Assembly: GCA_900708905.1 (NCBI GenBank)
Contig: CAADRB010000020.1
Coordinates: forward strand, 2,116,550-2,180,549
Origin: Hymenolepis diminuta
Taxonomy: Eukaryota > Platyhelminthes > Cestoda > Cyclophyllidea > Hymenolepididae
Length of the DNA stretch: 64,000 nucleotides
Direction: 5' to 3'
Part shown: positions 1-11,484 of the stretch, piece after piece
Layout of the letters: each line of letters opens with the position of its first letter
How positions within the stretch are numbered: the first letter of the stretch is position 1
Program-made: the position numbers and the translations under genes
The notes under the pieces: generated by a model
Seen by the model: only the letters and a program-made list of their open reading frames with translations
Told to the model about the DNA's origin: nothing
The model's database searches: none

Positions 1-569
1 TAACAGAGGGTGATAAATCATCTTAGTAATGAATTATTAAACTTGATGCACCGATAGAGTTAGGTTAAATATTTCAAAATGAAACATTGTATAGTAAGAA
101 ATAGCCTTTGATAAGTGGACCGCTTATAGTGAAATTAATAATTTTTGAGGTATAAACAATTTTTTACGTTAGATATTCACCTGAGATAAAAATCGAGGAC
201 AATCTCTCACTTAATTCACTAAATGATATTCAGGTTCGAATTTTATTGGTAAATATTATTCATTTTCCGAAAGTAAAAAGAACACAACAAATTACAAATT
301 ATATTATATTTATAAAGATTACATTAATGAACTCCTGCAGCCAATGCATGTGATAACCAACTACACTTAAGAAATTTAAGCTAGTAAAATCCGTTTAAAT
401 ACTAATAAATTGCTGCATATAAATTATACAAAATTTATCTTTTTACAAAATCAATTTGATCGACTTTTACTTTATGAATACTGAATATTCACACTATCAC
501 ATCGTATCTTATCTAATATTAATATCAATGTGATCTGCATATTCAAACTTGACCTTGTCGCGAAGTACT
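1..569. other. Upstream flank of the ZNRD2-like gene
   Basis: AT-rich DNA with no convincing exon on either strand. It must contain the promoter and 5' UTR of the gene starting at 570, but I see no clear TATA box or initiator. A B-box-like stretch near 233 (ggttcgaatt) has no matching A box, so it is not called a tRNA. Confidence 0.5.
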
Positions 570-3500
570 ATGAGTGATGTTTCTAGCGAAGTTCTTGCTG
601 AAAGAGATTTAAGACGTCAGCGATCTAATAAAATTTCCGAGTTAATGGGACAATGTCTTCTCAAAGGTTGGCGAATGCTGGAAAGTATCTGTCCCGTTTG
701 CGATGTAGGTTTTGATTGGCATTTAAACAATCAATTCCTAAATTTTAACTAACCTTTTAAATATTTTTAGACCATTTTATTTATGAAGCCAGATGGTAAT
801 ACTTACTGTGTCGCTTGCAGTGAGATTGACAAAACAATCAACTCAAAAGATCAGCCAGCTGCAAGTGTAGAATCATGCCCGAATAATTCTTGTGGTGATA
901 TTCCTTCAAGATCTGCGAACGGTGATCCTGTCGATAGTCCAAAAGATTCATTTGAAATTATTTATACAGAGACGCGTACAAAACTGGATGAGGAGATCGA
1001 GAAATCACTTATTACTAATCGCTCTTTTGATCCTAGTGTTCTCAAGGGTCCGAAGGCCCTACTAAATCGCTGTTTGCACTGTCAAGTAGGTTTTTTTTTC
1101 AAAAATTCGTTTTTTAGACTAATTTAATCCTAACTGAAGAAGGACTTCCATACTGTGTTCTCTGTGGAGATGCTGATAAAATTCATTTGAAAAAATCTAA
1201 AACAATGTGGGACGATCTCCCAATTGAAGTTAAAATCAATTCTATCAAGACACAACACCCCTTGATAGAATCGATAGCATCTGAAACGACTGACTTGCCG
1301 GCTAAAAGGCTAAACCAGAGACCCGATATGATATCTGGATACCTTTTCAAAGGATGGCGAATGGGAGAAAAATGTTGTATTGTTTGTAATGTATGTCCAC
1401 TTTTATCGAATCGTTTGAATAGCCGTTTAGATGCAGCAGTGAACAATGTTTTTAGAATAACTAGATTGTAGCAGAATATGACGCCTAGTATAACTAAAAG
1501 GAAGGCGAAATTGTTGTCCGGAAGGAGTTGAAGGCGAGGTTAAGGTCATCTGAATTGAACTTATTGAATGATTTAAGAGAGTAGTAGAGGGAAAACTGAG
1601 GATTATAGATTATCTAATTGGGTCAAGCTGACTCAGTGTTTGACACTTTCTGGTGTCAACGTAATTTATTCAAGTGAGGTAGTAAGATGTCTTAAGTAAT
1701 GAGTCGCTAACTCACAACGAGATGATGTGATTGGAATTCAGTCTGGATATTTACCCTCCAGATCTATTTCTCGTGAAAGCAGTTTTTATTGTTTCTGCAA
1801 AATTGTAACTTTTAAACGGGGAGCATCTTAAAAGATAAATGAAAAGCAGAAGAGGAATGGATCGAGTCTAAGTTGAAAACACTCTACTGAGCTCATTCAT
1901 ATGGATTCATAAGTTTTTCTTCAGAAGATCTAATCTCCCTAAGTTCTTGAATGATTACTTTTATTCACTGTGTTTGGGACTTATTGATCGGGCATGCCAT
2001 CTTGATGCGTCTGTCTTTTAACTACAAACTACTGTTATGCATTATGATACAATCAAGTTCTTAAATATGTACAAATTGATGCTCTTCTGCCATTCTTTAG
2101 GTGCTTATTGTTTTTACGTCCTTCAGGCTGTAATGTTTTCAAGCCCAGGTGGAGATGTGCGTTGTATTTTCTGCAATGAGGTTGACAAAAAGGAGAAGCA
2201 GGCATCTGCGAAAATGCCGAAGAACATTTCAGCAGAAGCTTTCACAGAAAGGGAAAGACAGTGTCAGCGATCAGACGACATCTCTCAGATAATGGGCCAA
2301 TATCTGCTCAGAGGGTGGCGAATGTTGGATAAGTGCTGTTCTACCTGTGATGTAAGTTAATTTGTATATAAATATACCCTTTGAGTTTCTCTTTTGTGAA
2401 GGTAATTGGTCATTTGAGGTGCCAGTGCTAGTCTGATAAGTCAGAGGTCACGATATCAGTGCATATTGGTGATTTGGATGGCTAGCAGTACTAGTTAACA
2501 GGTAGGATGATAGAATACTTGTTTCTTATAAGGGCAACTCTGGAATACCTTCCCTCTAGACATGTTTATTTTTGCGAACGCTTTCCATAGTGGGCTTGGG
2601 ATATTTAAATAAGTCAAAGATGCAAGCCCTCACTTTAGTATTTACTGTTTTACATCAATGGTTTAAGCAGTGAAAATGAATTTTTTGTAAGTCACAGGCC
2701 ATGAGTTCTATTCTTTTCGGTAGATACCCTGTGAACGGAATGACTAAACGCCCTGGTTACTATGGCCTGGGTAGAGTGGCGGTTTCCATTTAGAAAGACT
2801 CTTCTCAATACACTTTTCGAAAATGGGAAGCCGTGATATAGTTTGCATTCCAAAAGTGTAGAGATTTGTTGCCATTTTATCTTTTTAGATTTAGCCTTAT
2901 TCATCTATTACCGCTAGGTCAATGATGGTTTTAATTCTAGCCACTCACCCAGTCCTGAGATTCTATGAAGGGAGAAGAGATTGAACCGCAGATTGTATAG
3001 ATGATCGGGGACGAGGAATTCAGCTATTTGGGTCTTTATTCATAAAGAACGGGGCTGTCTAAAAGTTGATAGCATTGTCTGAGAAAGTCACCAACCACCG
3101 TAAAGGTATCATCAACCCTATCAACGATAATTACCATTATCTTGAGCACTACCTGCGTATGTCGTGTTCTCATCGACTTCTATGATTAAATGATAGTTTA
3201 GAACTGCAACCCTCGGATTAATAGGGATATATTTCCTTTCGTTCTATCCATACCATGAACCGATTCTTGAATAAATACAGTTACGCTAATATTCTTGAAT
3301 ACATAGCGATATAGTCACTTTAAGTGGTGGATATTTCCTATTTCAGGTTGCAGTGATAACTACTGTAAGTTGCCTGACCAGAATGGGAGTTTGACGGAGA
3401 TAAGTTACACAATGTAATGGGATGCAAGTGCCTGATGAACGTCAATAGTGGGAGAGAGGAGGAAGGGAGCACGAATATAGCAGATGTCCCACACAACTTG

Positions 3501-4760
3501 TGTGCACTTGGTCCCTTATTTAGACTCCGTGATTCTTCTTTCGAGCAGGGAGGAGGCACTCATAAATATTAGAAGCTAATCGGTCCTTCTAATTGACTCT
3601 TGCCTGTCATGACGGCCTCCATACATGTCGCTGGTGCTACTTTATAAGCCTTAAGCGAATTAGATGTAGGTTAGCTACCTTGCTGCTAGCAATCTACTAC
3701 ATGCCTGCACGTAAAGTAGATCAATGGAGAAACCAAACTGGGGGCTATATTAGGCTACATGATTAACAGTCGCTGTCGCTAGTGGTGGAAATTGGCTTGT
3801 TTGGGAGAAAATGGTTGCCTGCTCTCACAATTTGCGATCTTTGGGCTTCTTGGTCCTTATTTCCATCTTTCATACATGTTACAGACTATGCTATTTCATA
3901 TTTACTTGCCTTATCTATATAATATATATATCTTAGTAAAGATCTAAATAAAGGTATACCACGCTACCTACAGTTTGATGGGAATTTAATTATATGATTC
4001 CAACAAACAAAGCTCAAAGCCACGGAGTTTATGTTTTGTGTCGGGATGAGGAATTCCCGCAGGTTTTCGCTAAGCCGTCTATCGTCGTTTTCATTATGCG
4101 GGTGCACGTCACTCCTGACAGCTTGACAATTAAAACGGAAAAAGGACCGTCATGTGTTCGGTGGTATCTCCATGTTTGAACGTCATTAATATGAAAACGA
4201 CATATTTTCACATATATTAATCTTTAGTAAATTAACGGTGTCTTGGACTGACTTCTATCTTATCTCTCTATAGGTTGAGTCAATTGACTAACTTAGCAAT
4301 ATCTGGTGGAATTCTAGGTCACAACGGCAAAAAAACCGGCCTTGCAAAATGAAGCCTACTGGATCCATTTTTTTGTGATCTAATTGCGTCATTTTTTTGT
4401 GTCTTTCAGACAATTTTGATGTTAAATCGAGAAGGCAAACAGTATTGCATCGGCTGTAGTGAAGTTGACAATAAGGATAAGCAAGAACTTGAACCAAAAT
4501 CTATGCAGAATCAACCCAACAACGGCGAAACTACTAAGCAAACACAACATCAACCAATTGTTGATTACTCTAAATTCCTAAGAACCATGAAATATGATGC
4601 CAGTTTGAGTGAAACTCAATCCACTATAATGAATGCCATCCATACATGTTCCCAACGCGTCATCTGTTCCTCCTTGCCTATGGATGCCGAACGATATGCC
4701 AACGCTGCCAAATTCCTTTCTGAAGCCCTCCTTAATGTTCAAAAGTTTTCGTCTACGTAA
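570..4760 (+). CDS. ZNRD2: ZNRD2/SSSCA1-like protein with four zinc ribbons (5 exons)
   Basis: Exons 570-704, 771-1085, 1118-1390, 2127-2351 and 4410-4760 join in phase 0 throughout and encode 432 residues. Each junction falls between the two CxxC knuckles of a zinc ribbon: CPVC/CVAC, CLHC/CVLC, CIVC/CIFC and CSTC/CIGC, all spaced CxxC-x13-CxxC. Modules 1, 3 and 4 carry the ZNRD2 (Auto_anti-p27 family) lead-in helix, seen as SELMGQCLLKGWRML, DMISGYLFKGWRMG and QIMGQYLLRGWRML; in module 2 it is degenerate. The last exon ends with a ZNRD2-like C-terminal helix (SEALLNVQKF). Vertebrate ZNRD2 is about 200 residues with one ribbon, so this protein is roughly double in length with the core domain multiplied. 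The ATG at 570 is chosen because the N-terminus then matches family length; the upstream in-frame TTG is not used. The family's role is poorly known (autoantigen p27, linked to mitosis). Identity is firm, function unknown. Confidence 0.85.
1086..1117 (+). other. 32-bp intron in the ZNRD2-like gene
   Basis: GTAGGT donor, T-rich middle and TTTTTAG acceptor. Removing it restores the second zinc ribbon with the same 13-residue spacing as the other three, which is the main support for so short an intron. Confidence 0.8.
2352..4409 (+). other. Last intron of the ZNRD2-like gene, repeat-bearing
   Basis: Donor GTAAGT and acceptor TCTTTCAG. The interior looks less AT-rich than its surroundings and has pieces resembling dispersed repeats elsewhere, for example 2425-2560 and 3780-3900. 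Short ORFs (2692-2904 and 3338-3559 minus, 3994-4179 plus) have no recognisable domain or good splice context, so none is called a gene. Confidence 0.55.
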
Positions 4761-4796
4761 ATTGTAACATTATTGGTATTATTTTTGTGAATACCC

Positions 4797-4802
4797 ATTA
4801 AA
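4797..4802 (+). promoter_or_regulatory. Candidate poly(A) signal ATTAAA
   Basis: ATTAAA lies 37 bases after the stop codon of the ZNRD2-like gene, a normal distance for the common variant of AATAAA. Confidence 0.45.
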
Positions 4803-4863
4803 TATAAAATATGGTCTACCTAAGTTGTTTTTTATAGTGGAAAGCAGTACACGGTATGTATAA

Positions 4864-5118
4864 TGTAGAGAAATCATTGTTTCAAAAGGAGATGTGTACA
4901 GTAGGGAGAGAAAGAGGATTGAAAGTTTTACTGATAACGGGGATAGTTTGGATGTTGTTGATTCCGGGTTTGTTGCTGGTAACTTCCCCTTATATTTGGA
5001 TGCTGAAATGGAAAGAAAAGAGGAAAAGGACGCAGTGGATTATTATCTGAGTAAACTAACTATTGTATGCACTCCCTCAAAAAGTAACCAAAACACAAAC
5101 GACAAAACCAAGCCTTAG
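4864..5118 (+). other. Unassigned exon-like ORF, plus strand
   Basis: Open for 84 codons to a stop at 5118, about 100 bases beyond the ZNRD2-like stop. The translation has protein-like composition, including DSLDVVDSGFVAGNFPLYLD and then an acidic, lysine-rich stretch. No Kozak-like start or strong acceptor decides a beginning. It could be an alternative 3' exon of the upstream gene, the last exon of another gene, a decayed insertion, or chance. I do not recognise it. Confidence 0.25.
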
Positions 5119-6695
5119 ATCAGCGCATTGAAAGAAAGTAACTTCGTCTGGCATAGTACTCACTCAATTCAGGTCTCCGGTTTGTAAAATTTGTAACAAT
5201 ACACGGCAAATAAAACTTTATAGTTCGTCCGTATTGTAGTAAACAAACTACCGGGACTCGATTTGTACAAACTTTAAATCTTTGTCTCAAAAAGAGGAAA
5301 GAAATGAGTACCAAGTTAAATGTATTGAAGGTAAGACAGAGAATTACGCTTATACATGTATAGCAGCTAAGACTCTACCATAGAGAAAGACCCAACTACA
5401 CAAACTCCGCCATCACACAATAGGAAAGGAAGAAGAAGCAATGACTAAGTAGCATAGCAAAGTTCAAAATAAAGGTATAAGGAAGCGGGGAAATGGAGTT
5501 GTGTGCAGGACGAAGTTAAGGAGATAGGAAACAGGCAAAAAACAATAAGTAAATCAAGTCACTACAAATGCATGAATTGGAGCCACACATCACTGTTTGT
5601 ATATCACTTATTTGTAGCGAAACAGTTAAGAAATCGAGAGGATAAGATTGACGCAAAAGTCCGCTTGCATACAGTAAGAAAATCGATACGAAAACACAGA
5701 CGGATCTGTATTTATTGAGAACACATTCAGAAACGAGATTGAATATAAATAAAGTCTACCCAAATGGGGATGCTAATGTATATTGCAAAATTACATCAAG
5801 AATTTACATTGCTGTACCAAATTATCATTCTGTGCAACTAAGAAAAAGGAAGTGGTGCCACTAATCAATTTCCTAATCTAGTGTGATTCCAGATATACGG
5901 TTTTTTTCTACCAGATAAATTAAAACTGGTTTTTGAATACATAGAAACAAGCATATAACATTGTATATCTACATTCGCGAAAAGCCGGCATTCAATGCGC
6001 TTTTCAACTCAAGAACGCTAAATCAAACTTGAAGATTTTACATATTTTAAGCCAAGGTCCTCAATATCATTAATTTGCAGGACTAAAACTGTCAAACTTC
6101 ACTCTTTTCTTCAAATGTGTCTAATGTTGACAGCTATATATAATCTTCATCCAACTTACATTTTGTATACGGACTTTAAATCTGATATTTTAAGAATAAA
6201 CGGTCAAACGAGGGTAAATAACATTGAGTAACACAGTGAACAAATGGGAAGAAATTACCAACCGCTTCCGCCATGAGTGTTATATAGACACGTGTATGCC
6301 CATGCTATCTTCAAACCTAAATAGATTCACTAATACTGCTCGAGTTAAATGCTGGATATCTAGATGAGCTAGTTTTATATTATGGTCTCCAGGTGGATTT
6401 CGTCTGTCATATCAAGGAGAAATGTCTTATCAAAAGTTTTAGACCACTTAGAAAAAGCTATAGTCGTCAATCCTCAACTGGAGACATCAGGATCGATGAA
6501 TAAACGTGTGGTCCTTTGAACTATTTCACTTATGCAAATGACTTGACTTGTTCCTTTAGTATATTAGGCTGGTCCATATGACTTCTAGCCTAATCAATTT
6601 GAAAACAAAAAGTAAAACAGTTGAGCGCCAAATGAAAATAACCAGATGATAACAAAACACTTTTGAAACTCGGAACAGGTTAATTTGATTCTCAC

Positions 6696-6936
6696 GATTG
6701 GCCGATCAAACCAATGATCATAGTTTACGAAATCTTCACTTAATTGGAAAGTCAGACTGCATTCATTTGTCAGAGGAGGAGGCATCATTTCAAAAAGATC
6801 ACCCATTTCCATTGAATATGACTCTTCGTAATCGGGGCTCTTGTATTCACAACCGGAAAAACCATGAGAAGTATTAGCATTTACATTTGTTAGACAAAAT
6901 TGGATCATAACTTTCGTAAATGAACCATCAAAAGTC
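6696..6936 (-). other. Unassigned exon-like ORF with splice signals, minus strand
   Basis: A TTTTTGTTGCATTATTTTAG acceptor precedes it and a GTGAGA donor follows. In the open frame (one base completing a codon, then 80 codons) it encodes a mixed sequence including SEDFVNYDHWFDRPI. It lies downstream of the CDK8-like gene on the same strand, but its entry phase (2) does not fit CDK8 exon 8 (phase 0), and it does not look like CDK8. It may belong to an unrecognised gene. Confidence 0.3.
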
Positions 6937-7074
6937 CTAAAATAATGCAACAAAAACCATCAAATGAAGTTCAACTTTAAGCTGTTGAAGGAAGATTTTT
7001 TTTGCAACACTCATCTTGGGTATTTTAGAGCCTCCAATGAGAAAATTGTATTTAATTGTCCCTTTTTGATCACT

Positions 7075-7330
7075 TTTAACCATGCCATTCACTGACTATC
7101 TCGTGACCTCCGATCCGAAGGACGTACACGTCGAACATTAAGTCATCAAATTGAATAACTAAGCCATTACTCACAAGTCCATTGATGAAAGCATTTTCCA
7201 GCAAAAATTACCATTACCAAGTCTCGAAACTCGAATTCTGCCACCTCCCATTATTAGCTAATTTAACCACTCCCTCACCGATTGTACGCTGATGAACATC
7301 AATCTCGTAACCTCCGGCTTCACAGACGAG
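7075..7330. repeat. Diverged dispersed repeat (ATTCTGC family), copy 1
   Basis: By eye, 7218-7330 (AACTCGAATTCTGCC, then ATCAATCTCGTAACCTCCGG and CACGTTAACT) aligns with 38370-38480 and 19737-19870. A partial second unit (CTCGTGACCTCCGATC) sits just upstream at about 7100. Old and diverged, no coding capacity, element class unknown. Confidence 0.5.
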
Positions 7331-7454
7331 CACGTTAACTGCTGCGCAATCGGTGCGCTAAAGCGCAAATGCTTTCCAGAACCGTTTTTAGAGAGAGGGA
7401 AGCCAAGGTGGAACCATTTGGCCTTACCCTTTTGGACATGCATTGATAAGAACG

Positions 7455-10400
7455 TTAATCATTCAAAACACAGAATATGCATAGGTAGGTTTCGACTTCA
7501 CGATAATGTGCTGCAATGACCGGGTGCGTATTTGACTTACAAAAAGTATGGGTTTGAAATCTACCCACTGTTTGAATTGAATGTTCAAATAGTTCCCCAA
7601 TAAGAAAGACAATACTATTATTAGGAGTTAACGTTCTTATTAAAAACAAAACTAACCGCTGATCTTTTAAAATATGGCGAAAACAACAAACTACAGCAAA
7701 CCAAACCAAGGTGAGCAAAAATTATTGAAAAAGAGGGAAAAACAGGCATACACGAAAACTCACAAACTGCAAAAATAACCCAAACACAGTCTTACCGCAT
7801 AAGGCTGATGAATAGTGCTTTCTTGAGGGAAATACTGATAACAAGAGAGATCAAAATATGGTCGAATATTTTTTGAAGCGCAGTAAAGCACAATAAGCAG
7901 CAATGAGGCAAATTAATCAATAAAATTTAATTTAACCCTAAAGTGCACATACAGACACATTTAGAAAACACATAAGGGGGAGGAAAAAGCCAAGAAAAAC
8001 CAACTAACAAACAACAAAAAGGTGGTATATCTACTGAATTTGAAATCAGTGATCGAATCAGAAAAAAAGGGATCAAATTCATTAACTTGTCTTACCGTGG
8101 GTTGACCATGACCAGCCTGAGGAGCGTAATACTATACACAGAGGAGAAAAAGAAATCAAAGTCCAAAGTTCCCACTCAAATTTTGATAAGTAGAACGAAT
8201 TTTAAGCTACTGAAATGAAATTAAACAGGTGAGAGAGTGAGCTTACCATGGGAGGTTGAACTTGGGCAGAGGGATAGTGTGGAACTGTGTGCTGTTGATT
8301 TGGGGGAGGAGGACCTTGTTGCTGGGGTACCTTAGCTTGCTGTTGAGGAGCCTGTGGAGGTGGAGGCTGCTGCTGAGCTACCGCACCGCCTTTTGCTCCA
8401 CCTTGTTGTTGTTTATTGTCGTCCTGGTCGTCATCAGTAATAAACTCACGTTTGGGATAGGGGATCGGCATTCCACCAAACACGCTGCACAAATCAAGGG
8501 AGATTATGCTAACAACTAGTCTTTTCTATGTGAGCCACTTGATGGATAAGTAAATAAAATAGCCATTCTCTTTGAATAAGGAACGAGAACTGGACGTACC
8601 AAAAGCTGTATATTCCAATTATGTTATATATAAATATGAAGTAAAAATGGAAAACCTGATTATTTCATACTAATGCGCAGTTGTCATAACTAGCACCTGG
8701 CAAGAAACAAGAGCAAGTGATATGTCACTCACAATATTTGTGGCGATCCTCGAATTGGTAAGACTTGTATCTCGTCTTAAGCCTAGAACTCAGAGTTTGT
8801 CCTAGAAACTCCCCTTAGTTTTTTTGGTTGTCTATTAAAACTATGTGAAAAAGATGCCTTCAAGGCCTTTTTGTAAATAAATAGAATATACGTATTCAGA
8901 TACTTGCCAGCCTTCTGACATGGGGTGGTTGAATGTGCTACCATCCCAGATATAATATTTAATAGCTTATTACTGGGAGGCATCCTAAAACCAGTAAAAG
9001 CTCTAATCATGTTCTTCGGCATAAGAGGAATAACTAATTCACACAAATTAGTAAAAAAAAATAGTTACGCCGACGGAAAACATACTCTTCATTAGGTTTA
9101 TCTCCCGTTCTGAAGTAATCGTGTTGTAAAGCTTCTTCTGCAGAAGGTCGTTTGGTTGGATCCATAGTGAGCAACGATTTAAGCTATTGAAAGCGAGATG
9201 AAGAAACGAATCACAAATTGGAGTTTTACAACAGCAGCTTGAATTACAGAATTAAGATCTACTCACGAGAGAAATTTCATTCTGACCCATGTGAACCTTC
9301 TTTTCCATCAGGTATCCCTCGAGATAATACTTTCCATAGGCCTTCCGGGTTATTGAATCGCGACTTAACTGAGGATAGTCCGGCATAGTCCGCATCTCGG
9401 GCCATGTCTCCTCTTCACAGAAACCAAAAGCATGGTGATTTAATTCATTAATACTGAAATAGATGCTAATAAAACCAAAGTAGGGTAGATACATGATACT
9501 ATGTAGACAAAGCCATGAAATAGTAATCAAAAATGGGTATGTAAAATGAGGGAAAATAAATATAGATTCAAATGATATGGATATAAAGGAATTGAGTCCA
9601 ACCCTCTCATAGTGTTAAAAGATACTGAGAATGAGAAAAGGTATCAAAACCCTATTTCAAGTCCTAAGAAGGCAAAGTTGTTTGAAAGGCAATATATCAA
9701 AATTTCATCCTCAACTTTGACATCAGATTTAATGGAAATCTCCTCAAAGAGTCTTTTAAAAAAAGGAACACCACACATTCTTCTGAGTAGCGGAGTAAAA
9801 CCACCTACCATGTGGAATAAATCTTCCTACTCTCCCCAAACTATATACTTAAACCTACGCATTTTTTTGTCCGAATGGTATAATCCACATCACTTTTTAT
9901 ACAAAAACTGACATAATATTAATACACAAACGATGCGCCCATTTGTACAAATTATCATATAACATACACTATCCTAAAAGCTGAATGCTCACATAACTGG
10001 ACTTCTTAATATAAGAACTAATTTAAGTTATCTTTCTTAAAGAAATCATTTGAGTAAGATATAAACTAAGATCTGCACATAATCACACATATATTTATTT
10101 AAAAGTTAAAAACTAAGAGTACTCCTAAAAGAAATATTCGTGCAAACCAAAACAGTGATATTGGATTGGAAATTTACAGGAAATGAGTATAACAAACCGC
10201 TAAACCAAGTCTTTGAATTCCATAAATTAAAAAATTTTCGCTGAACTGAACCATATCAATCCATTAAAGAAGTGGAAAGGACGAAGCCAGATATCAACAA
10301 TAACTCTGATAAAACCCATAAGCAACTAAGCTGATGGCCTATAAGAGACTGAACAAAGGCTAGTTTATTTAAGACAACGTCGACAAAGACTATACGACAC

Positions 10401-11484
10401 TAAATTTTGACGAATATATGAATTTACCTAGTTAAATCTCCGTTGTTTGATAATTACACTGGAAATCAGAACGATGAAGCATTAAACGTAATAAACAATA
10501 CTTCCGGAATCATATAGTAATAATGGAACAGATTCTATACGACATGTATTATATATCACATGGTAAAATAAATATAATTTGTATAGGTCAGTAAGAAGTG
10601 CTAGACTTACCCGAAGGATAGCCCATAACTCGAAAGATCCTCTCCAACTGTTCCTTATGATACGGTGTGCTGGTCTTGATATCCTCTTGTCGACAATGGA
10701 AAATTGGTTCATAGGTTAAGAGTTCAGCAAATATGCATCCAATAGCCCATACATCAATCGCTTTGTTATAATGTCGAGCACCTAATAACAACTCCGGTGC
10801 ACGATACCAGAAAGTAACAACAACGGGATCTAAATCCGCGAGAGGTTTGAGAGGAGAATAGAAGATCCTAGAAAACCCCAAATCGCCAATCTTGACACAA
10901 CCGCGTTCAGGCCCCTCACCCATGACGACAATATTTGCCGGTTTCTAGATGAAAACGATCATTATCGAAAATCAGTCAATAACTTACCAAGTCACGATGG
11001 AGAACCCAGCATGAGTGAATGTAGTGGATTCCATTTAAAATCTGATACATAAGACTCTTCACCATATTCTGAGAAACAGCAAAAAAGGATTTGTTGGCTT
11101 TTGCCGTTCGATGGAATTTGATAATATGCCAGAGATCGTACTCAGCATAATCGAAGAGGAGCCATATCTTTCGAGTGGTGTGGTTGAGAAATATTCGATG
11201 CAGTGTCATGACATTTCGATGTTTTAACTCTCTCAAGAGCTGGAAAAAGTTGAAATAGGTAAAAAGGAGAAACCTACTCCAATTTCACGACAGGAAGACA
11301 TTGAGAGACCAGTGCCTTCAATCTGTTTGAGAGCGTACTCTCTTTCATCTGAACCGTCTTTCCGCTTTGCTTTGAATACACTGCCGTAGGTACCACGACC
11401 GACTTTGCAGCCTTCAAAGTTAAATATATCCTCAACGCGTTCACGTTTTGCATCTAATTCGCGTTTGAAGTTGATATCTACCAT
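7455..11484 (-). CDS. CDK8: Cyclin-dependent kinase 8/19, Mediator kinase module (8-9 exons)
   Basis: Exons in coding order: 11484-11278, 11239-10988, 10944-10611, 9412-9267, 9183-9086, 8484-8247, 8131-8096, 7834-7796 and, tentatively, 7535-7455. Phases agree at all junctions, giving about 476 residues (human CDK8 is 464). Visible are the glycine loop GRGTYG (29-34), catalytic Lys53, the CDK8-type cyclin C helix SMSSCRE (61-67), HRDLKPAN (150-157), DLG (174-176, where vertebrate CDK8 has DMG), and [13 protein letters not shown]. After the kinase fold comes the CDK8 hallmark IPYPKREF, then a Q/P-rich tail. CDK8 with cyclin C, MED12 and MED13 phosphorylates transcription factors and RNA polymerase II in the nucleus. 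The ATG at 11484 aligns with the family N-terminus and lies six bases after a TTTACAG acceptor. The kinase is secure; the last exon is a guess. Confidence 0.93.
7796..8131 (-). other. Two tiny in-frame tail exons of CDK8 (36 and 39 nt)
   Basis: Exon 8131-8096 encodes [12 protein letters not shown] and exon 7834-7796 encodes [13 protein letters not shown]. Both are flanked by AG and GTAAGA, both are phase 0 and multiples of three, and they begin alike. They extend the low-complexity tail that follows the Q/P-rich exon 8484-8247. Confidence 0.65.

Larger units (their letters stand above)
4761..7454. other. Convergent intergenic region with two exon-like ORFs
   Basis: This lies between the 3' ends of the ZNRD2-like and CDK8-like genes. 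It is mostly non-coding and A-rich around 5400-5760. Two stretches look like exons and are listed separately: 4864-5118 plus and 6696-6936 minus. A diverged repeat (ATTCTGC family) occupies about 7075-7330. Confidence 0.5.

Noticed and set aside
225..250. B-box-like ggttcgaatt suggesting a tRNA
   Set aside because: No A box or cloverleaf could be formed around it.
1183..1446. 87-codon minus-strand ORF
   Set aside because: Antisense to ZNRD2-like exon 3.
7258..7519. Opposed ORFs of 61 and 75 codons
   Set aside because: Fall in a dispersed repeat copy; no domain.
7458..7562. Alternative CDK8 last exon starting at the AAACAG acceptor near 7563 (reading WVDFKPILF)
   Set aside because: Open to a stop, but its composition departs from the H/Q/P-rich tail; the exon starting at 7535 ([14 protein letters not shown]) fits slightly better. 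Neither is secure.
8256..8519. 87-codon plus-strand ORF rich in Leu and Trp
   Set aside because: Antisense shadow of the Gln/Pro-rich CDK8 exon 8484-8247; CAG/CCT-type codons read backwards give Leu and Trp/Arg.
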